From JAUVZF01 sp964449275 (GTDB lineage: Bacteria; Planctomycetota; Phycisphaerae; FEN-1346), in the NCBI GenBank assembly GCA_964449275.1, contig CAYVAM010000175.1, forward strand, positions 1 through 9,278: 9,278 nucleotides of DNA, read 5' to 3'. Numbering within the stretch: the stretch's first letter is position 1; each line of letters begins with the position of its first letter. Below are positions 6,692 to 9,278 of the stretch, one piece after another. A model generated the notes under the pieces. That model ran no database searches, was not told where the DNA came from, and saw nothing but the letters and a program-made list of their open reading frames with translations. The position numbers and the translations under genes are program-made.

Positions 6692-7879
6692 ATGGCAGAT
6701 CAAGTCCTACAGGAAAACCGCGGTGAGGAAATGGCAACCCTCCGGCGCCTTCTCAACGTCGGCGCCGAACTCTATACCTGTCGGGACCGACAGCAGATGC
6801 TGGAGACCGTTCTATCGGAAGCGCGAGCCCTTACCCGCGCCGAAGCCGGCAGCCTGTACCTGGTTCAGAAAGACCGCCTCCGGTTTGTGGCCGTGCAGAA
6901 CGACAAGATGGACACATCCGAGATCGCCCGCCACCTGCTGGGTAAGGAACTACCGGTATCCGCCGAATCGCTGGCCGGCTATGTGGCGTCGACCGGCCGG
7001 ATTATAAACATCCCTGACAGTTACTCCCTTCCGGCCGGCGCCGAGGCGCCGTTTCATATCAACCGCGACCTGGACGCCAAAACCGGATACGACGTGAGAA
7101 GCATTCTTGCGATTCCCCTGAACTGTCCCGACGGGGAGTGTGTGGGTGTGATGCAGTTGTTCAACCGGGTTGGCGCCTACGGCAATTCCGCACCCTTCGA
7201 GGACAAGATCAGCGAAGGCCTCATATCGTTGGTGTCCACCGCGGCCATCACCGTGCACAACGTGAGCCTCCAGGAGCAACTTCGCCAGGCGCACCTGAAT
7301 ACGATCTTTCGCCTCTCGGCGATCGCCGAGTACCGCGACGCCAACACCGGCGATCACATTCAACGCGTAAGCCGATGTTCGCAATTGATCGCTGAGGCCC
7401 TCGGGCTGGACTCGGAGCAGGTGGAATTGATCAGGTACGCCAGCCCGATGCACGACGTGGGCAAGGTGGCCATCCCTGACGCGATCCTTCTGAAGCCGGG
7501 CCATCTTACGCCCGCGCAGCGCATGGTCATGCAAAGGCATACCGTCGTGGGCGCCGAGATCCTCAGCGACGCCGAGGGGGCCGTGCTCAACATGGCCCAG
7601 GACGTAGCCTTGCATCACCACGAGCGATGGGACGGACAGGGCTATCCGCGCGGACTTAAAGGCGAAGCCACCCCGCTTCCGGGCAGGATTGTGGGCCTGG
7701 CCGACGTCTTTGACGCCGTCGTCTCCCAACGCTGCTACAAGGAAGCCTGCTCCCTGGACGTAGCGCTCGACATCCTGGACAAGGACAGTGGAAAGCACTT
7801 CGACCCTGCCATCGTAGACGCCTTTCTCGGCGTCCTTGACGAGGTCCTTGAATCGTACCCCGCATTGAAGCCCAACTGA
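6692..7879 (+). CDS. GAF + HD-GYP protein, likely cyclic-di-GMP phosphodiesterase
   Basis: A 395-residue soluble signalling enzyme with no membrane segment. An N-terminal GAF sensor domain spans about residues 15-200 (EAGSLYLVQKDRLRFVAVQND, then SILAIPLNCPDGECVGVMQLFN). A linker helix leads into an HD-GYP domain (about 205-385). The metal-binding residues are present: H222 in GDHIQRV, H254-D255 in MHDVGKVAIPD, H283 in QRHTVVGAEIL, H308-H310 in HHHERWDGQGYPRG, and the Asp in LADVFDAV. The family motif GYP is intact at 317-319. HD-GYP enzymes hydrolyse cyclic-di-GMP to pGpG or GMP, which usually favours motility. What the GAF domain binds cannot be told. The gene follows the response regulator by 157 bases and precedes the CBS gene by 61 bases, so shared transcription is possible. 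All catalytic residues look intact. Confidence 0.93.
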   Translation: MADQVLQENRGEEMATLRRLLNVGAELYTCRDRQQMLETVLSEARALTRAEAGSLYLVQKDRLRFVAVQNDKMDTSEIARHLLGKELPVSAESLAGYVASTGRIINIPDSYSLPAGAEAPFHINRDLDAKTGYDVRSILAIPLNCPDGECVGVMQLFNRVGAYGNSAPFEDKISEGLISLVSTAAITVHNVSLQEQLRQAHLNTIFRLSAIAEYRDANTGDHIQRVSRCSQLIAEALGLDSEQVELIRYASPMHDVGKVAIPDAILLKPGHLTPAQRMVMQRHTVVGAEILSDAEGAVLNMAQDVALHHHERWDGQGYPRGLKGEATPLPGRIVGLADVFDAVVSQRCYKEACSLDVALDILDKDSGKHFDPAIVDAFLGVLDEVLESYPALKPN

Positions 7880-7925
7880 TTCTTGCGACACCAGCGGCTC
7901 CCGTGCCAAGTTGGTCTGCCGCCTC

Positions 7926-7932
7926 GGAGGAG
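7926..7932 (+). promoter_or_regulatory. Ribosome binding site of the CBS gene
   Basis: GGAGGAG ends 8 bases before ATG 7941. It rules out the upstream in-frame TTG at 7911. Confidence 0.65.
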
Positions 7933-7940
7933 TCGAAATC

Positions 7941-8399
7941 ATGCCAACGGTAGAAGAGATCCTCATGATCAAGGGGCCCGATGTCGTCGTCGCGCCATCC
8001 ACGACTACGGTCCTGGAGGCGGCCGGACTGATGGCCGAGAACAACGTGGGCTCCGTCATCGTAAGCGACGACGGCCAGGTCCTCGGCATCTTCACCGAGC
8101 GGGACCTGCTCCAGCGCGTCGTTGCCGCAGGCAAAGACCCCGCCTCTGTTCTCCTGGGCGACGTCATGTCCTCGCCGGCCAAGACCTGCTGCTTCGGCAC
8201 CGATCTTCAGAAGTGCGCTCAGGAACTCGCCGGCGGTCACATCCGTCACCTGGTCGTCATCGAGGACGGCGCGCTGGTCGGCCTCATCGGCCTGCGCGAT
8301 ATCCTCGACGCCGAACTCGAAAGCAGCCAAGAGCAGATCCGGGCCCTGCGAAGCGCGGCCGGGAACGGCCGGCCGGCAACGAATGACGGTGACGGATGA
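7941..8399 (+). CDS. Tandem CBS-domain protein
   Basis: A 152-residue protein made of a CBS pair. The first CBS covers about residues 10-60 (VVVAPSTTTVLEAAGLMAENNVG, then VLGIFTERDLLQRV). The second covers about 74-128 (VMSSPAKTCCFGTDLQKCA, then HIRHLVVIEDGALVGLIGLRDIL). CBS pairs (Bateman modules) bind adenosine nucleotides and regulate a partner protein or domain. After the second domain come a short helix (DAELESSQEQIRALRS) and a polar tail, then TGA at 8397-8399. In GGDEF proteins such a helix often leads into the cyclase domain. Here a GGDEF fragment does follow in the same frame, beyond the stop, so this may be the surviving front of a former CBS-GGDEF protein. It may equally be a normal stand-alone CBS protein, which is common. 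Start 7941 has a strong ribosome binding site. Confidence 0.9.
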   Translation: MPTVEEILMIKGPDVVVAPSTTTVLEAAGLMAENNVGSVIVSDDGQVLGIFTERDLLQRVVAAGKDPASVLLGDVMSSPAKTCCFGTDLQKCAQELAGGHIRHLVVIEDGALVGLIGLRDILDAELESSQEQIRALRSAAGNGRPATNDGDG

Positions 8400-8420
8400 T
8401 CCGGTTCGGCCGGCCTTATC

Positions 8421-8566
8421 AGACAACGGCGCAGGCGCGGTGGAGGGGTGCTCTCGTTTATCATGCTCAACATCGACCGGTTCAAGCGAATCAACGATAC
8501 GTATGGCCACCCGGTGGGCAACCAGGTGCTCCGCGAGGTGGCGGGGCGGCTGGCGAGCGCAGGCGG
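8421..8566 (+). pseudogene. GGDEF (diguanylate cyclase) domain fragment, inactivated
   Basis: Read in the same frame as the CBS gene, this stretch encodes the first half of a GGDEF domain: VLSFIMLNIDRFK, then RINDTYGHPVGNQVLREVA, ending at RLASAGG. Diguanylate cyclases make cyclic-di-GMP from two GTP. The conserved opening DxLTGLxN segment is missing, and the catalytic GG(D/E)EF motif and everything after it are gone. Compared with PleD of Caulobacter, two important Asp residues have become Asn, each a GAC-to-AAC type difference: the metal-binding Asp of the DxD motif (codon 8469-8471) and the guanine-binding Asp after PVG (codon 8520-8522). A GTG at 8448 could serve as a start, but the product would be a nonfunctional stub. 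The fragment ends 2 bases before the palindromic repeat at 8569. Confidence 0.82.
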
Positions 8567-8568
8567 TT

Positions 8569-8656
8569 GTAGCACCGGGCTTTATGCCCGGTCCCGATGT
8601 ATCGGGATTGGCGGCGGCGCCGGCCAGGATGCGCCGGGGATAAACCCCGGCGCTAC
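8569..8656. repeat. REPIN-like palindromic element with inverted ends
   Basis: The 88-base element has three hairpins: ACCGGGC-TTTAT-GCCCGGT (8574-8592), CCCGAT-GT-ATCGGG (8593-8606) and GCGCCGGGG-ATAAA-CCCCGGCGC (8631-8653). The first and third are inverted copies of each other. Both start from the outer end with GTAGC, and the loops TTTAT and ATAAA are complementary. The left arm matches the reverse complement of the right arm at 20 of 23 bases. Two of the three differences are a paired swap that keeps the stem (C8580-G8586 against G-C). This is the build of a REPIN: two REP-type palindromes in inverted orientation, normally moved by a RAYT transposase encoded elsewhere. No coding function is seen. 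Confidence 0.72.
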
Positions 8657-8922
8657 GGCCAAGCCGCACGAAATCGTCCCATGCCAGAAATCGTTGCCAC
8701 GCCCAGAGGCGGCAGCAGGTTATTTTTTTCTTAAGGTCAGCCGGGATGCGCCGACAATGAAATAATGAATTGAGCGGGACATCCCATCCCAGCGCAACGG
8801 CCGCCCGCCACGGCAACAGCCAGCGGGCGGCCTGTTCTAAGCCCCCGATGAGCATGTTGCACCTTGTCGTTTCCAGCGGCGGCACGGTGGGGGCCGTTGT
8901 CGGTCGGGCGCCTGTAAGGCTA
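8657..8922. other. Non-coding or unrecognised stretch between repeat and kinase remnant
   Basis: I see no convincing gene here on either strand. A - strand reading frame crosses it but has no recognisable domain and no credible start signal, and the same frame runs antisense through the CBS and HD-GYP genes. It holds a T7 run (8722-8728) with no strong hairpin directly before it, and a 10-bp inverted repeat at 8799-8832. It is best read as eroded sequence between mobile-element traces. Confidence 0.45.
8799..8832. repeat. 10-bp perfect inverted repeat
   Basis: GGCCGCCCGC (8799-8808) and GCGGGCGGCC (8823-8832) are perfect reverse complements around a 14-base loop. The following TGTTCTAAG is too T-poor for a clear intrinsic terminator. 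It may be a terminator relic or an element end. Confidence 0.5.
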
Positions 8923-9063
8923 TCAACGTGCCCCGCTTCGGCGGGACACGTTCTTGGCGTGTTTGGCAACGTTCGCGAGCAGTTCGCGGACGGCCCGGAA
9001 CAGGGCCGCCCGCACCTCCCCCGCCGGCGGCCTGGGAGCCTGTCGGTGTACCCCGTAGTCGGG
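8923..9063 (-). pseudogene. Histidine-kinase ATPase-domain fragment
   Basis: On the - strand, 9018-8953 encodes LFRAVRELLANVAKHA within its reading frame. This is the N-box of HATPase domains in sensor kinases of the NarX/PAS type that partner LuxR-class response regulators. The preceding residues (DYGVHRQAPRPPAGE, from about 9063) fit the usual approach to this box. The frame then runs into a hairpin and stops at TGA (8925-8923) after about ten unrelated residues. The G1 and G2 boxes (DxGxG, GxGLG) needed to bind ATP are absent, as is the dimerisation/phosphoacceptor domain. It is therefore a fragment, cut at one side by the hairpin and at the other near the start of the transposase gene. 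The exact outer limits are uncertain. Confidence 0.7.
8925..8952. repeat. 12-bp hairpin with TTCG loop
   Basis: AACGTGCCCCGC (8925-8936), TTCG, then GCGGGACACGTT (8941-8952) form a 12-bp stem with one internal mismatch and a UUCG-type tetraloop. There is no T tract on either side, so it is not a typical terminator. It lies exactly where similarity to the histidine kinase stops and may be a small mobile palindrome. Confidence 0.6.
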
Positions 9064-9121
9064 AGCCAATAGCCGGGCGCAAGGGTGGCGGCGTGGTTGA
9101 CCGCGGGTGTATACTGGTGGC

Positions 9122-9278
9122 GTGAATACCGCACACTTTCAGCGGTACGATCCAGGCCGAATGCTCCTGTTGCCCCCGAGCATGCGAGATTGGCTTCCCG
9201 ACGGTCACCTGGCTTACTTCATCCTCGACGTCGTGGGCGAACTGGATCTGCCCGAGATCTATGGGGCGTACGACGGAT
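9122..9278 (+). CDS. IS1182-type transposase, N-terminal part (runs off the window)
   Basis: The visible 52 residues match the N-terminal (DUF772/InsH-type) region of IS1182-family transposases: HFQRYDPGRMLLLPPSMRDW, then LPDGHLAYFILDVVGELDL, then PEIYGAYDG. These enzymes excise and insert their own element by a DDE mechanism; the catalytic part lies beyond the window. GTG 9122 gives the usual short lead before FQRYDP. An in-frame GTG at 9107 is an alternative, and a stop at 9098-9100 bounds the frame. No good ribosome binding site is visible. The left terminal repeat should lie within about 60 bases upstream, but I cannot define it without the other end. The codon use looks like that of the neighbours. 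Confidence 0.88.
   Translation, partial: MNTAHFQRYDPGRMLLLPPSMRDWLPDGHLAYFILDVVGELDLPEIYGAYDG

Noticed and set aside
6950..8200. 416-codon - strand frame opposite the HD-GYP and CBS genes
   Set aside because: Both + strand genes have intact catalytic or domain signatures. The antisense protein resembles nothing I know.
8698..8732. Possible intrinsic terminator at the T7 run
   Set aside because: Only a weak stem of about 4-5 bp lies upstream and it is not adjacent to the T tract.
9097..9115. TTGACC and TATACT as a promoter for the transposase
   Set aside because: The two boxes are only 7 bases apart, far from the 16-18 needed, and no other -35 match fits the TATACT.
7656..9134. 492-codon - strand frame through the CBS gene, GGDEF fragment, repeat and kinase remnant
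   Set aside because: It crosses two hairpin elements and two + strand coding regions, and the real kinase similarity is in a different - strand frame. No start signal is evident.
1..9278. tRNA, rRNA, CRISPR array or riboswitch
   Set aside because: I looked for clover-leaf ends, regularly spaced direct repeats and conserved RNA motifs by eye and saw none.

Overview
The window is GC-rich bacterial DNA from a flagellated organism. It holds the distal end of a flagellar hook-filament junction operon, a set of two-component and cyclic-di-GMP signalling genes, and a decayed, mobile-element-marked stretch that ends in a transposase. The source looks like an environmental bacterium, possibly a planctomycete-type lineage. 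That guess rests on the very long FlgK and FlgL, the DNA-binding/GspE-like fusion and the GC-rich palindromic repeats. No rRNA or other firm taxonomic marker is present.

Layout. Positions 14-418 encode a FlgN-like chaperone, probably cut at its 5' end. It is followed after 3 bases by flgK (422-2380), then flgL (2435-3856), a five-repeat TPR protein (3983-4603) and a small FliT-like helical protein (4615-4968). All five are on + and closely spaced, so they are probably co-transcribed. Converging on them from the - strand, with a 4-base tail-to-tail overlap, is an unusual two-domain protein (4965-5621). It has a MerR/excisionase-type helix-turn-helix joined by an Ala/Pro-rich linker to a degenerate GspE/PilB N-terminal subdomain with no ATPase core.

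The 256-base divergent spacer 5622-5877 carries a plausible housekeeping promoter for the - strand gene and a strong match to a flagellar sigma-28 promoter (5777-5803) in front of a NarL/LuxR response regulator (5884-6534). Next come a GAF + HD-GYP protein, a likely cyclic-di-GMP phosphodiesterase (6692-7879), and a two-CBS-domain protein (7941-8399).

From about 8400 the sequence decays. A fragment of a GGDEF domain (8421-8566) lies in frame after the CBS stop codon and has lost two key Asp residues. It ends at an 88-base, REPIN-like palindromic element (8569-8656). After about 270 bases with no recognisable gene there is a - strand fragment of a histidine-kinase ATPase domain (about 8953-9063), next to a 12-bp hairpin. 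The window ends inside the N-terminus of an IS1182-type transposase (9122 onward).

Together the genes describe junction assembly and export chaperones, plus a signalling block that may be under flagellar sigma-28 control and probably sets cyclic-di-GMP. The neighbouring cyclase and kinase genes survive only as remnants.
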